Part shown: positions 1-5,800 of the stretch, in pieces
Layout: every line of letters begins with the position of its first letter
Numbering within the stretch: the first letter of the stretch is position 1
Origin: an uncultured Clostridia bacterium
Lineage (GTDB): Bacteria > Bacillota > Clostridia > Oscillospirales > CAG-272
Reading direction: 5' to 3'
DNA: 7,578 bases
Assembly (NCBI GenBank): GCA_947627815.1
Contig: CANQXN010000082.1
Coordinates: 1-7,578, forward strand
Notes under the pieces: generated by a model
What the model saw: only the letters and a program-made list of their open reading frames with translations
The model's database searches: none
What the model was told of the DNA's origin: nothing
Position numbers and translations under genes: made by a program

Positions 1-1
1 G

Positions 2-1090
2 AAGGCAAAACTCGAAGTCACCGCGCCTTTTGCGGCCGAGATCCCCTGCACGGGGTACGGCTGCGCGGGCAACGCCGCCGCCGAGGGGCTGGAAGCGCCG
101 CTTGCCGTCATCGAAGGGGTCGAACCCATGGACCTTGCCGATGTCAAGGGCAAAATTGTCTTTTATGCCGGCAGTCTCGCCGTGGCATCGTATGAAAAAA
201 TCGTCAAGGCCGGCGCGGTGGGCATCGTCACCACCTGGGGGCGCTTTCTCGACCGGCCGGAAGAAACCGACAGGGAAGAGCGTATGCTGCGCGACCGCCA
301 CATCGCCGCGGGGCAGCTCCCCGCCGTGGCGATTCATGTCAACGACGCCATGAAGCTCTTGCAAAAGCGCCCCACTCGCGTCCGTCTGACCCTGGCGCAG
401 CAAGAAGGCGAAGCGCCTTCGCAAAATCTCGTGGCGGAGCTTATCGGTCGCACGCATCCCGAAGAAATTATCGTTTTTACCGCCCATTACGACACGGTAA
501 TGCATTCCAAGGGCTATTTTGACAACGCCACCGGCACCGCCATGGTGCTGGAACTTCTGCGCTTTTTCGTCAAGAACCCGCCGAACCGAACCATGCGGTT
601 CATTCTCTGCGGCTCGGAGGAGCGCGGCCTTTTGGGCAGCAAGGCCTATGTCGCCGCCCACAAGGAGGAGATGGAGAAAATCCGCCTTTGCGTCAATCTC
701 GACATGGCGGGGCCTATTTTGGGGCGCGAAATGGCGTCTGTGACCGGCGAAGAGAGCCTTTGCCACGCGCTGACCTATTTCTACAAGACAGAGGGCTTTC
801 CCATGCAGGTGCGGCAGGACATCTATTCCTCCGACTCCATTCCTTTTGCCGACGCCGGCGTGCCGGGCATTAACTTCTTCCGCGCCGCCGCGCCCGGTAC
901 TTCGCAGATTCACTGCCGCCACGATGTCGCCCGTATTCTCGCGCCCGAAAGCCTTGCCCGCACGACTGCTTTTGTGCTGGCCTTCGTCCGCCGGATCGAC
1001 AGTGCCGCCTTCTTCCCCATTGACCGCGCGATGCCCAAAAACATGATCGAAAAACTCGATAATTATTTAGGAAAAACCTCCTTTTCTTGA
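2..1090 (+). CDS. M28 family zinc metallopeptidase with PA-like domain (5' end missing)
   Basis: The reading frame is open from the window edge (frame starting at base 2), so the N-terminus and any signal peptide lie outside; 362 residues are visible. Visible residues about 30-110 resemble a protease-associated (PA) domain (DVKGKIVFYAG, then KAGAVGIVTTWG). Residues about 130-345 form an M28 di-zinc peptidase domain with all expected ligands: His162 and Asp164 in AHYD, Asp174 in FDNATG, the catalytic/ligand pair Glu206-Glu207 in GSEERGLLGS, Asp234 in NLDMAG, and His304 in IHCRHD. The family comprises aminopeptidases and carboxypeptidases, often secreted or surface-bound; the exact substrate cannot be read from the sequence. 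The last codons (TSFS, then TGA at 1088-1090) fall inside the first intergenic hairpin repeat, with the stop at its loop, so the extreme C-terminus is repeat-encoded. It is convergent with the serpin operon. The family call is firm. Confidence 0.93.
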   Translation, partial: KAKLEVTAPFAAEIPCTGYGCAGNAAAEGLEAPLAVIEGVEPMDLADVKGKIVFYAGSLAVASYEKIVKAGAVGIVTTWGRFLDRPEETDREERMLRDRHIAAGQLPAVAIHVNDAMKLLQKRPTRVRLTLAQQEGEAPSQNLVAELIGRTHPEEIIVFTAHYDTVMHSKGYFDNATGTAMVLELLRFFVKNPPNRTMRFILCGSEERGLLGSKAYVAAHKEEMEKIRLCVNLDMAGPILGREMASVTGEESLCHALTYFYKTEGFPMQVRQDIYSSDSIPFADAGVPGINFFRAAAPGTSQIHCRHDVARILAPESLARTTAFVLAFVRRIDSAAFFPIDRAMPKNMIEKLDNYLGKTSFS

Positions 1091-1103
1091 AAAGAAAAGG
1101 AGG
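1077..1103 (+). repeat. A-type hairpin, CCTCC variant, containing the peptidase stop codon
   Basis: Arms CCTCCTTTTCTT and AAGAAAAGGAGG are perfectly complementary around a GAA loop. The TGA stop of the M28 peptidase (1088-1090) spans the end of the left arm and the loop. It is followed by CAAAAGAACATT, a variant of the conserved tail. Confidence 0.85.
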
Positions 1104-1131
1104 CAAAAGAACATTAAAAAAGGAAATTTCT

Positions 1132-1155
1132 GTCCTTTTCTTGAAAGAAAAGGAC
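1132..1155 (+). repeat. A-type hairpin, GTCC variant
   Basis: Arms GTCCTTTTCTT and AAGAAAAGGAC are perfectly complementary around GA, and are followed by the tail CAAAAGAACTTTAA. The copy at 4174-4197 has the same stem variant and tail, so the two belong to one subfamily. Confidence 0.85.
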
Positions 1156-1190
1156 CAAAAGAACTTTAAAAAAGGAAAAATAAAAAAATT

Positions 1191-1226
1191 ATCCGGAGGG
1201 AATGAAAAATCCTCCGGATATTTTTT
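1191..1226 (+). terminator. Bidirectional rho-independent terminator
   Basis: The nine-base arms ATCCGGAGG (1191-1199) and CCTCCGGAT (1211-1219) form a GC-rich stem with an 11-base loop. On the + strand the stem is followed by ATTTTTT. On the - strand it is followed by AATTTTTTTATTTTT (the complement of 1176-1190). Its position between the convergent peptidase and serpin genes fits termination of transcripts from both sides. Its sequence is unrelated to the surrounding A/B hairpin repeats. Confidence 0.82.
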
Positions 1227-1238
1227 GCTCTTTTCCTC

Positions 1239-1340
1239 CCTACTTTTCTTGAAAGAAAAGTAGGCAAAAGAACTTTTCCCCGAAAAAAGACATCAAACAG
1301 TGGCACCAAAAAGCCCCTTGCCCGGATAAAGTTTTTCCTC
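1239..1340 (+). repeat. 102-base repeat unit, copy 1
   Basis: The unit begins with the CCTAC-type A hairpin (1239-1264), then the tail CAAAAGAACTTT, a C-run plus GAAA, the box CAGTGGCACCAAA (from 1298), and ends with CCTTGCCCGGATAAAGTTTTTCC. It is directly followed by a second unit of identical length. Confidence 0.88.
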
Positions 1341-1442
1341 CCTACTTTTCTTGAAAGAAAAGTAGGCAAAAGAACTTTCCCCCGAAACGAGACTTTAAAC
1401 AGTGGCACCAAAGAATCCCTTTCCCCGGTTAAAGTTTTTCCG
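1341..1442 (+). repeat. 102-base repeat unit, copy 2
   Basis: This is a head-to-tail copy of the preceding unit with the same order: A hairpin (1341-1366), CAAAAGAACTTT, CCCCCGAAA, the CAGTGGCACCAAAGAA box (1400-1415) and CCCCGGTTAAAGTTTTTCCG. It differs mainly in the short middle spacer. It ends at the B hairpin. Confidence 0.88.
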
Positions 1443-1474
1443 CTTCCCTTTTTTCCAAAAAGGGAAGTTTTTTT
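1443..1474 (+). terminator. B-type hairpin followed by a T-run
   Basis: Arms CTTCCCTTTTT (1443-1453) and AAAAAGGGAAG (1457-1467) enclose a TCC loop and are followed by seven Ts (1468-1474). This has the form of a rho-independent terminator for + strand transcripts. The T-run overlaps the serpin stop codon on the other strand. The same hairpin at 4411-4435 and 5984-6008 has no T-run, so termination may be incidental to this copy and the hairpin is primarily part of the repeat. Confidence 0.5.
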
Positions 1475-2864
1475 ATAAATTATTCATTATACCGAGGAAG
1501 AGGGGGAGGCCGGCGGGGTCGAGAATCATAAAGACAAAGGGGCGGTCAAGGCAAATCGAGACAATGGGCGGCGGCGGGGCGTCGGGCGCCGCGCCGGGCG
1601 CGACCTCCACCACTGTAGAAGCGGCGGCCTTGGCGCCCTCGGGCGTCACTTCCACATGGGTCTTTTGCAAAACGCTGCTCACCACCAGCGGATCGCTGCC
1701 GAAACTGCCCATCGCGGAGAGATCGAGATCGGCAAGGTCCAACCCCATGGCGGCAAAAAGCGGGCAAAAGTCAAAAGTCGTGTCAAAAGCAAACGCGGGC
1801 AAATAGGTGAGTACCTCCGCGCCACCACGGGGCGAAGAGAGCATCGCGGCAAGGCGCGCCGGCGTCAGCGTGGCGGCATAGGCTTCCGCGCTCATGCCCG
1901 ACGGTGGCAGAATCGCAAAAAAGGAATAAGCGCCCGCGTCGCCTTCCTCTTGCGCGTAGGAGAGACGAAAGCCTAACGCGGCGTTTGGCTCGCCTGCCGA
2001 AACGGTCGTATCCGCCGAAGCGGTCGCATCGGTCGGAAGCGGGTCGATGTAATAGCGATCCAGCACGCGGAATAAAAATTCCGCCGTCACAGTGTCGCCC
2101 GAAGCTTGCGTGAAATGCCGACGGCGAATGTCGTCTTGCCGGTAGGTCGTCTCCCACCGCCCCGCAAAGGAGAGGGCGTTGATCAAAAAAGCGACACTGT
2201 CGGGCGAAATGCTCTCTAAAAAAGAAGGAATCATGCCGTCGGTCATGTCGCTGACCCAGCGGTTGATCGCCGCAAGCGTGGCATCGTCAAAAGGCGCCTG
2301 CAGGGCGGCGGCGCCGAAATAGTCGGCGTTGGTCTGCAAAAAAGTGTCCTTGATCTTGAGAAAAGGGTCGTCCTTGAACCACATGGCGTTCGCCGAACGC
2401 AGACAAAGGGCGTCGCTTTCGGGCAGAGAGGCTAAATAGGTGCCGAGATAGGCGTTCAGACTGTCGCGGTCAAGCCCGCCGAGCAGGGTTTCGAGGGCGG
2501 CGAGGGAATCGCCCGCCACGCCGTTTTGCAACAGCGCCAGCGCCGCCATCGCGGACAGGGGCGAGATCATGAGGTTCTCTTCGGCGCGCACTTCGGCGGA
2601 TTTGGCAAACAGCGGGAGGGCAAAGGCGGCATAAGCCGCAAGAAAGGCGTCGTCGGCGGGCTTGGCGGCGGCGTTTTCATCGGCCTCAATGCCTCGCATC
2701 AGATTGGCGGGCGAGGCAAAGAGGGCGGCGGGCGTGTTTTCCCCCGCCGCGTCGCTTTCCGACAAGCCGCCGGTGTCGCCGGTGTCGCCGCTTTCGATTT
2801 GGCCGCAGGAGACAAACGAAAAGAGCAGTAAACAGGACAAAAGCAAAGCAAGAATTCGTTTCAT
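1473..2864 (-). CDS. Serpin family protease inhibitor, predicted lipoprotein
   Basis: This 463-residue protein has a lipoprotein signal peptide: MKR, a Leu-rich hydrophobic stretch, and a lipobox FVSC with Cys20 as the predicted lipidation site. An acidic Ser/Gly/Thr-rich linker follows (about 21-45). The serpin fold spans about 70-463: ENLMISPLSAMAALALL (96-112), NAMWF (159-163), FLINALSFAGRWET (226-239). The C-terminal serpin signature ICLDRPFVFMI (437-447) matches the classical pattern. The reactive-loop hinge TPEGAKAAAST (407-417) has the Gly and small residues of inhibitory serpins, which trap serine or cysteine proteases by loop insertion. The rest of the loop is Pro/Ala-rich (APGAAPDAPPPP). 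The start is supported by AAGGAG eight bases upstream. It is the last gene of the sigma/membrane-protein operon, 42 bases after its neighbour. It likely protects the outer face of the membrane; the target protease is unknown. Confidence 0.93.
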   Translation of the reverse strand: MKRILALLLSCLLLFSFVSCGQIESGDTGDTGGLSESDAAGENTPAALFASPANLMRGIEADENAAAKPADDAFLAAYAAFALPLFAKSAEVRAEENLMISPLSAMAALALLQNGVAGDSLAALETLLGGLDRDSLNAYLGTYLASLPESDALCLRSANAMWFKDDPFLKIKDTFLQTNADYFGAAALQAPFDDATLAAINRWVSDMTDGMIPSFLESISPDSVAFLINALSFAGRWETTYRQDDIRRRHFTQASGDTVTAEFLFRVLDRYYIDPLPTDATASADTTVSAGEPNAALGFRLSYAQEEGDAGAYSFFAILPPSGMSAEAYAATLTPARLAAMLSSPRGGAEVLTYLPAFAFDTTFDFCPLFAAMGLDLADLDLSAMGSFGSDPLVVSSVLQKTHVEVTPEGAKAAASTVVEVAPGAAPDAPPPPIVSICLDRPFVFMILDPAGLPLFLGIMNNL

Positions 2865-2872
2865 TTTCTTAT

Positions 2873-2878
2873 CTCCTT
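2873..2878 (-). promoter_or_regulatory. Ribosome binding site of the serpin gene
   Basis: Read on the minus strand this is AAGGAG, eight bases before the ATG at 2864. It supports independent translation initiation and the chosen start, which gives a complete signal peptide. Confidence 0.85.
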
Positions 2879-2906
2879 GTTGATTTTTAAAAGAAGAAGT
2901 TTATCT

Positions 2907-3521
2907 TCAAGCGTCGGGCAAAATGCTCCTGTCAATGATAATGGCAAAGGTAACGGTACAGCGCTCGCCGGTGGCTCTGTCATAGACGGTGACGGTCATG
3001 CCGCAGAGATAGACAAGCCGTTTTTCCTCGCCGGCGAGGCAGAGGCGGGCGATTTCCTGCCCGATGTCGGCGGCAAGCGAGGCATCGTGCGGCAACAGCG
3101 ACGCTTCCACCGCCGCTTTGGCTAAGCGTTCGGCGCTTTCGCGCTCGGCCTCGCTCCCCTGCTGACCCTGCGGGGCGGGGGACACAAAGCCTTCCTCGCG
3201 GGGCAGGGCATCGGCGAGGCTTCCCGTCGCCGTCAGCTCATAGCGCGCGCCTTCCTGCGGGGCAAAGGAAAAGAGCTTTTCGACAAGATCCCCTGCCGAA
3301 GCGGGCGGCGTTCCCCCCTCGGGAATGTCGGGCGGGGTCGCGCGGTGCGCGATCCAGGCGCCGCCGCCGACCAAGGCCGCGACAAGAAGCATCAGCAGAG
3401 CGGCGTGGCTCATCACCGTCACGCGCCGGCGTTTTTGCGCCTTTTTCTCTTCCAAGGCGGTTTCCAGCGCGGCGCGGCGGGCGGCCAGCGCCGCTTTGAT
3501 TTCTTCGGGTGTTCTTCTCAT
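2907..3521 (-). CDS. Single-pass membrane protein, candidate anti-sigma factor
   Basis: This is a 204-residue protein of no family I can name. The frame is open further upstream, but that part overlaps the sigma gene in another frame. The start at 3521 (MRRTPEEIKAAL) is preferred, with AAAGGAAGG about 12 bases upstream, a rather long spacing. Residues 1-35 form a charged, probably helical cytoplasmic segment ending in KKAQKRRR. Residues about 37-58 are a transmembrane helix (HAALLMLLVAALVGGGAWIA). The rest, about 145 residues, is predicted to be outside the cell, starts with a Pro/Gly-rich linker and contains Cys161, Cys173 and Cys188. No zinc-binding HxxxCxxC anti-sigma motif is seen. Its place directly after an ECF-type sigma gene and its topology suggest an anti-sigma or sensor role; this is inference from position only. 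Confidence 0.72.
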   Translation of the reverse strand: MRRTPEEIKAALAARRAALETALEEKKAQKRRRVTVMSHAALLMLLVAALVGGGAWIAHRATPPDIPEGGTPPASAGDLVEKLFSFAPQEGARYELTATGSLADALPREEGFVSPAPQGQQGSEAERESAERLAKAAVEASLLPHDASLAADIGQEIARLCLAGEEKRLVYLCGMTVTVYDRATGERCTVTFAIIIDRSILPDA

Positions 3522-3579
3522 AAAAGGGCGGGACCTTCCTTTCGCACGGTTTTGTGAGAAATGTGCGGTTTTGATACCT

Positions 3580-4113
3580 TCAGTCTTCTTTATCGATGAG
3601 AAGCCGGAGTTTGACTTTGGCGCGGGACAGGGTATTATCCACCTGCTTTTTCGTGCAGTGCATGACGCGGGCGACCTCTTCGTAGGACATGTCCTCAAAA
3701 TAGACGAGGTGGAGCGCCGTCCGCATCTTCTCGGGCAGGCCGGCCAGCGCCGTGGAGAGGGCGCGGAGGCGTTCGCTTTTCAAAAGCGCCTCTTCCAGCT
3801 CGCTTTCGTCGGCGAGTTCGGTTTCGTCGAGGGGCAGCGCTTCCCCCCGGCGCTTGCGCTTTTTGAGCTGCGTCAGCGCCCGGCTTTTGGCCATGGTGAA
3901 AAGGTAGGTGGACAGGGAACTTTTGAAATTGTACTTCTTTTTCACCGCAAGCTCGGCAAGGACATCGATGGCGACATCTTCCGACGCCGCGTAGTCCTGC
4001 AGATAGCGGTTGATGAAAAAGACCAGCCGATTGAAAAAGGCCGCCTGTATTTCGTCAAACGCCGATTCGTCACCGTCCAGAAAACGGCGGTAGCTACAAG
4101 CGTCGTTTTCCAT
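3580..4113 (-). CDS. RNA polymerase sigma factor, sigma-70 family (ECF type)
   Basis: The protein has 177 residues, the usual size of an ECF sigma factor, and consists of only two domains. Region 2 spans about residues 15-88 (DESAFDEIQAAFFNRLVFFINRYL, then SSLSTYLFTMAKSRALTQLKKRKR), which binds core polymerase and the -10 element. Region 4 spans about 116-172 (LPEKMRTALHLVYFEDMSYEEVARVM followed by TKKQVDNTLSRAKVKLR), with a helix-turn-helix for the -35 element. An acidic linker (DETELADESELEEAL) joins them. The start at 4113 has AAGGA six bases upstream. It heads a likely operon with the membrane protein (58-base gap) and the serpin. No copy of a special ECF promoter could be identified upstream, so autoregulation is not shown. 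Confidence 0.9.
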   Translation of the reverse strand: MENDACSYRRFLDGDESAFDEIQAAFFNRLVFFINRYLQDYAASEDVAIDVLAELAVKKKYNFKSSLSTYLFTMAKSRALTQLKKRKRRGEALPLDETELADESELEEALLKSERLRALSTALAGLPEKMRTALHLVYFEDMSYEEVARVMHCTKKQVDNTLSRAKVKLRLLIDKED

Positions 4114-4144
4114 GGCGATTCCTTTCGGTAAGTTCTTTCACCTT

Positions 4145-4173
4145 ATTATACATGCTTTTTTAAAAAAATCCTA
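4145..4173 (-). promoter_or_regulatory. Probable promoter of the sigma/membrane protein/serpin operon
   Basis: On the minus strand a perfect TATAAT lies at 4150-4145, about 32 bases before the sigma start codon. The hexamer 17 bases further upstream is TAGGAT, a poor match to TTGACA. The spacer contains a T-run followed by an A-run. Repeat array 2 begins at 4174, right at the edge of the -35 position. The -10 is convincing; the -35 is not. Confidence 0.6.
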
Positions 4174-4197
4174 GTCCTTTTCTTGAAAGAAAAGGAC
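4174..4197 (+). repeat. A-type hairpin, GTCC variant (array 2)
   Basis: Arms GTCCTTTTCTT and AAGAAAAGGAC surround GA, followed by CAAAAGAACTTTAA. It is nearly identical to the hairpin at 1132-1155. Confidence 0.85.
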
Positions 4198-4250
4198 CAA
4201 AAGAACTTTAAGAAGGGGAAAATAAAAAAATAATCAAAAAAATTTCAAAT

Positions 4251-4309
4251 GCGGAAAAACTTTAAGCAGTGGCACCAAGAAACCCCTTGCCCGTTTAAAG
4301 TTTTTCCGC
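4251..4309 (+). repeat. Long inverted repeat enclosing the GGCACC box (array 2)
   Basis: GCGGAAAAACTTTAA (4251-4265) and TTAAAGTTTTTCCGC (4295-4309) are perfect 15-base complements separated by 29 bases that carry CAGTGGCACCAAGAA and CCCCTTGCCCG. A highly similar module lies at 5925-5984. Confidence 0.88.
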
Positions 4310-4410
4310 CCTACTTTTCTTGAAAGAAAAGTAGGCAAAAGAACTTTCCCCCCGAAAAAATTTTCAAACAGTGGCACCAAAGAAATAATTGCCCGGTTAA
4401 AGTTTTTCCG
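4310..4410 (+). repeat. 101-base repeat unit (array 2)
   Basis: It has the same order as the units at 1239-1442: A hairpin (4310-4335), CAAAAGAACTTT, C-run plus GAAA, the ACAGTGGCACCAAAGAA box (about 4369-4384) and GCCCGGTTAAAGTTTTTCCG, ending at the B hairpin. Confidence 0.86.
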
Positions 4411-4435
4411 CTTCCCTTTTTTCCAAAAAGGGAAG
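4411..4435 (+). repeat. B-type closing hairpin (array 2)
   Basis: Arms CTTCCCTTTTT and AAAAAGGGAAG surround TCC. No T-run follows. The -35 of the ATPase promoter begins only seven bases later. Confidence 0.85.
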
Positions 4436-4442
4436 AATGTGC

Positions 4443-4471
4443 TTGACGGAGGGAAGGGGATGTGGTATAAT
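4443..4471 (+). promoter_or_regulatory. Strong sigma-A type promoter of the ATPase gene
   Basis: TTGACG (4443-4448), a 17-base spacer and TATAAT (4466-4471) are present, with a TGG extension (4463-4465) forming an extended -10. The predicted transcription start is about 4478. This excludes the upstream in-frame ATG at 4439 as the ATPase start. Confidence 0.87.
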
Positions 4472-4477
4472 GGAGTT

Positions 4478-4507
4478 GAAAGTTGCCGCCAAAACGGAGC
4501 AACTTTC
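4478..4507 (+). other. Stem-loop at the predicted 5' end of the ATPase mRNA
   Basis: GAAAGTTGC (4478-4486) and GCAACTTTC (4499-4507) form a perfect nine-base stem around a GC-containing 12-base loop. The stem starts at the predicted +1 and ends seven bases before the ribosome binding site, leaving that site open. Such 5' stems are known to stabilise mRNAs; that role here is inferred. Confidence 0.6.
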
Positions 4508-4513
4508 GATTCA

Positions 4514-4520
4514 AGGGAGG
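4514..4520 (+). promoter_or_regulatory. Ribosome binding site that fixes the ATPase start
   Basis: AGGGAGG lies eight bases before the ATG at 4529. The frame is open upstream of this ATG, so this site together with the promoter position decides the start. Confidence 0.88.
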
Positions 4521-4528
4521 CGATTGGT

Positions 4529-5800
4529 ATGAAGCCCATCAAAAGAGACGCGTATTTGCAGGAGCTGATTTCGAAAAAAGAGAACGGCATGATCAAAGTG
4601 ATCACCGGGATCCGGCGGTGCGGAAAAAGCTATTTGCTGTTTGAACTGTATCGCAACTATTTGCTGTCTACCGGTGTCAAAGAGGAGAACATCATCGCGC
4701 TTGCGCTTGACACGCTTCAAAACGCGCCCTACCGCGATCCGATGAAGCTGTCGGACTATGTCACCGCCAAAGTCGCCGACAAATCGCAGATGTACTATGT
4801 CTTTATCGATGAAATTCAGTATGCGATCAAAAAAGAAGAGCTGAAAAGCGAGGAGCCGCTGCCGCTGTACGGCGTCCTCAACGGCTTTTTGCATTTGGGC
4901 AATGTAGATGTCTATGTGACGGGCAGCAATTCCAAACTGCTTTCCAAAGATGTCATGACCGAGTTTCGCGGGCGGGGCGACGAAGTGCGGGTGTTTCCGC
5001 TCACCTTTAAAGAATATTACGACTTTGTGGGCGGCGACAAGGCGGACGCCTTCGAAGCCTATGCGCTGTACGGCGGGCTGCCGTTCACGCTTTCTCTTCC
5101 CGACGCGAGGGCGAAAATGAAATACCTTACCGATTTGTTCCGGGAGACCTATTTTAAGGACATCGAAGAGCGATACGCCATCGAGCTGCCCGAAGTGATG
5201 AAGCTGCTTACCGACGACCTTTGTTCGTCGGTCGGCTCGCTTGTGAATGCCAGCAAATTGGCCAACACGCTCCAATCGGTGCGCAAAATCAAAGTCACTT
5301 CCGAAACGGTTTCACGGTATTTGGACTATTTAGAGGAGTCGTTTCTATTCTGCCACGCGAACCGGTACGATGTCAAGGGGAAACGGTATTTTTCCTATCC
5401 CTCCAAATATTATTGCACCGACATGGGACTGAGAAACGCGCGGCTGAACTTCCGGCAGGACGAAGAAACACACGCCATGGAAAACATTATCTTTAACGAG
5501 CTGATCGCCCGTGGGTACGCGGTCGATGTCGGCGTTGTGGAAGTGAACGAGGCGGGAAAGAAAAAACAGTGCGAGATCGATTTTGTCGTCAATTTGGGGC
5601 CGGAACGCTATTATATACAGTCGGCCTACCGGCTGGGCAATGAGGAAAAAATCAACGCGGAACGCCGCCCCCTCCTTGCGACCGATGACTTTTTTAAAAA
5701 GATCATTATTACCGATTCCCGCAAACCGACAAGCTACGACGACAAGGGTATTGTCTACATGGGTCTTTTTGACTTCTTGCTTGGATCTTCCTTTTCTTAA
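4529..5800 (+). CDS. AAA family ATPase with DUF4143-type C-terminal domain
   Basis: The protein has 423 residues, typical for this family. The N-terminal AAA domain has Walker A GIRRCGKS (27-34), Walker B VFIDEIQ with Asp94-Glu95, and the TGSNSKLL motif (131-138) followed by EFRGRGDEVRVFPLTFKEYYDF. A middle winged-helix-like segment (SKLANTLQS, then VSRYLDYLEESFLF) leads into a DUF4143-like C-terminal region. This has a remnant of a PD-(D/E)XK-like core: Glu349 and Asp351 in CEIDFVV, then YYIQSAYR, where the usual catalytic Lys is absent, so nuclease activity is doubtful. The biological role of these ATPases is unknown. The gene has its own promoter and is bracketed by two similar repeat arrays. 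Its last residues (SSFS) and TAA stop are formed by a variant of the repeat's left arm. Confidence 0.92.
   Translation: MKPIKRDAYLQELISKKENGMIKVITGIRRCGKSYLLFELYRNYLLSTGVKEENIIALALDTLQNAPYRDPMKLSDYVTAKVADKSQMYYVFIDEIQYAIKKEELKSEEPLPLYGVLNGFLHLGNVDVYVTGSNSKLLSKDVMTEFRGRGDEVRVFPLTFKEYYDFVGGDKADAFEAYALYGGLPFTLSLPDARAKMKYLTDLFRETYFKDIEERYAIELPEVMKLLTDDLCSSVGSLVNASKLANTLQSVRKIKVTSETVSRYLDYLEESFLFCHANRYDVKGKRYFSYPSKYYCTDMGLRNARLNFRQDEETHAMENIIFNELIARGYAVDVGVVEVNEAGKKKQCEIDFVVNLGPERYYIQSAYRLGNEEKINAERRPLLATDDFFKKIIITDSRKPTSYDDKGIVYMGLFDFLLGSSFS

Larger units (their letters stand above)
1077..1467 (+). repeat. Composite hairpin-repeat array 1
   Basis: This AT-rich 390-base stretch separates two convergent genes and holds four A-type hairpins (1077-1103, 1132-1155, 1239-1264, 1341-1366) and one closing B-type hairpin (1443-1467). 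A-type stems share the core TTTTCTTGAAAGAAAA and are followed by CAAAAGAAC(T/A)TT. The bases of the stems differ (CCTCC/GGAGG, GTCC/GGAC, CCTAC/GTAGG) but stay complementary. The last two copies are embedded in 102-base tandem units. A separate terminator hairpin sits at 1191-1219. I see no protein-coding gene here. The short minus-strand open frame across it is simply the repeat read in one frame. Confidence 0.9.
4174..4435 (+). repeat. Composite hairpin-repeat array 2
   Basis: This array fills the space between the divergent sigma and ATPase promoters. In order it contains an A-type hairpin of the GTCC variant (4174-4197), an A-rich segment (about 4211-4250), a long inverted repeat enclosing a GTGGCACCAAGAA box (4251-4309), a 101-base unit starting with a CCTAC-type A hairpin (4310-4335), and a closing B hairpin (4411-4435). 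The A-rich segment and inverted repeat closely match array 3. No protein-coding gene is seen. Confidence 0.9.

Noticed and set aside
1166..1411. Minus-strand open frame of 81 codons giving a repeated peptide with GKVLLPTFLSRKVGRK
   Set aside because: It is the tandem repeat read in one frame; the 102-base period is a multiple of three, so the frame stays open. It has no ribosome binding site and covers a terminator.
1077..1467. CRISPR-like array
   Set aside because: Repeats are hairpins of differing sequence with conserved, not unique, spacers, and no cas genes are near.
3325..4131. Plus-strand open frame of 268 codons antisense to the sigma and membrane protein genes
   Set aside because: It is a shadow of GC-rich genes on the other strand; the minus-strand proteins have clear sigma-70 domains and a transmembrane helix.
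4251..4309. Terminal inverted repeats of an insertion sequence or MITE
   Set aside because: The 15-base arms enclose only 29 bases and belong to a larger conserved unit. No transposase and no target-site duplication was seen, so it is kept as a repeat of unknown type.
4174..4528. Riboswitch or T-box upstream of the ATPase
   Set aside because: The structured part lies upstream of the promoter and would not be in the mRNA; the 51-base leader is too short.
4234..4605. Minus-strand open frame of 123 codons across array 2 and the ATPase start
   Set aside because: It is composed of the same repeat-derived peptide and overlaps the strong ATPase promoter and start.
4511..5275. Minus-strand open frame of 254 codons inside the ATPase gene
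   Set aside because: The plus strand has Walker A and B motifs, promoter and ribosome binding site; this frame is its antisense shadow.
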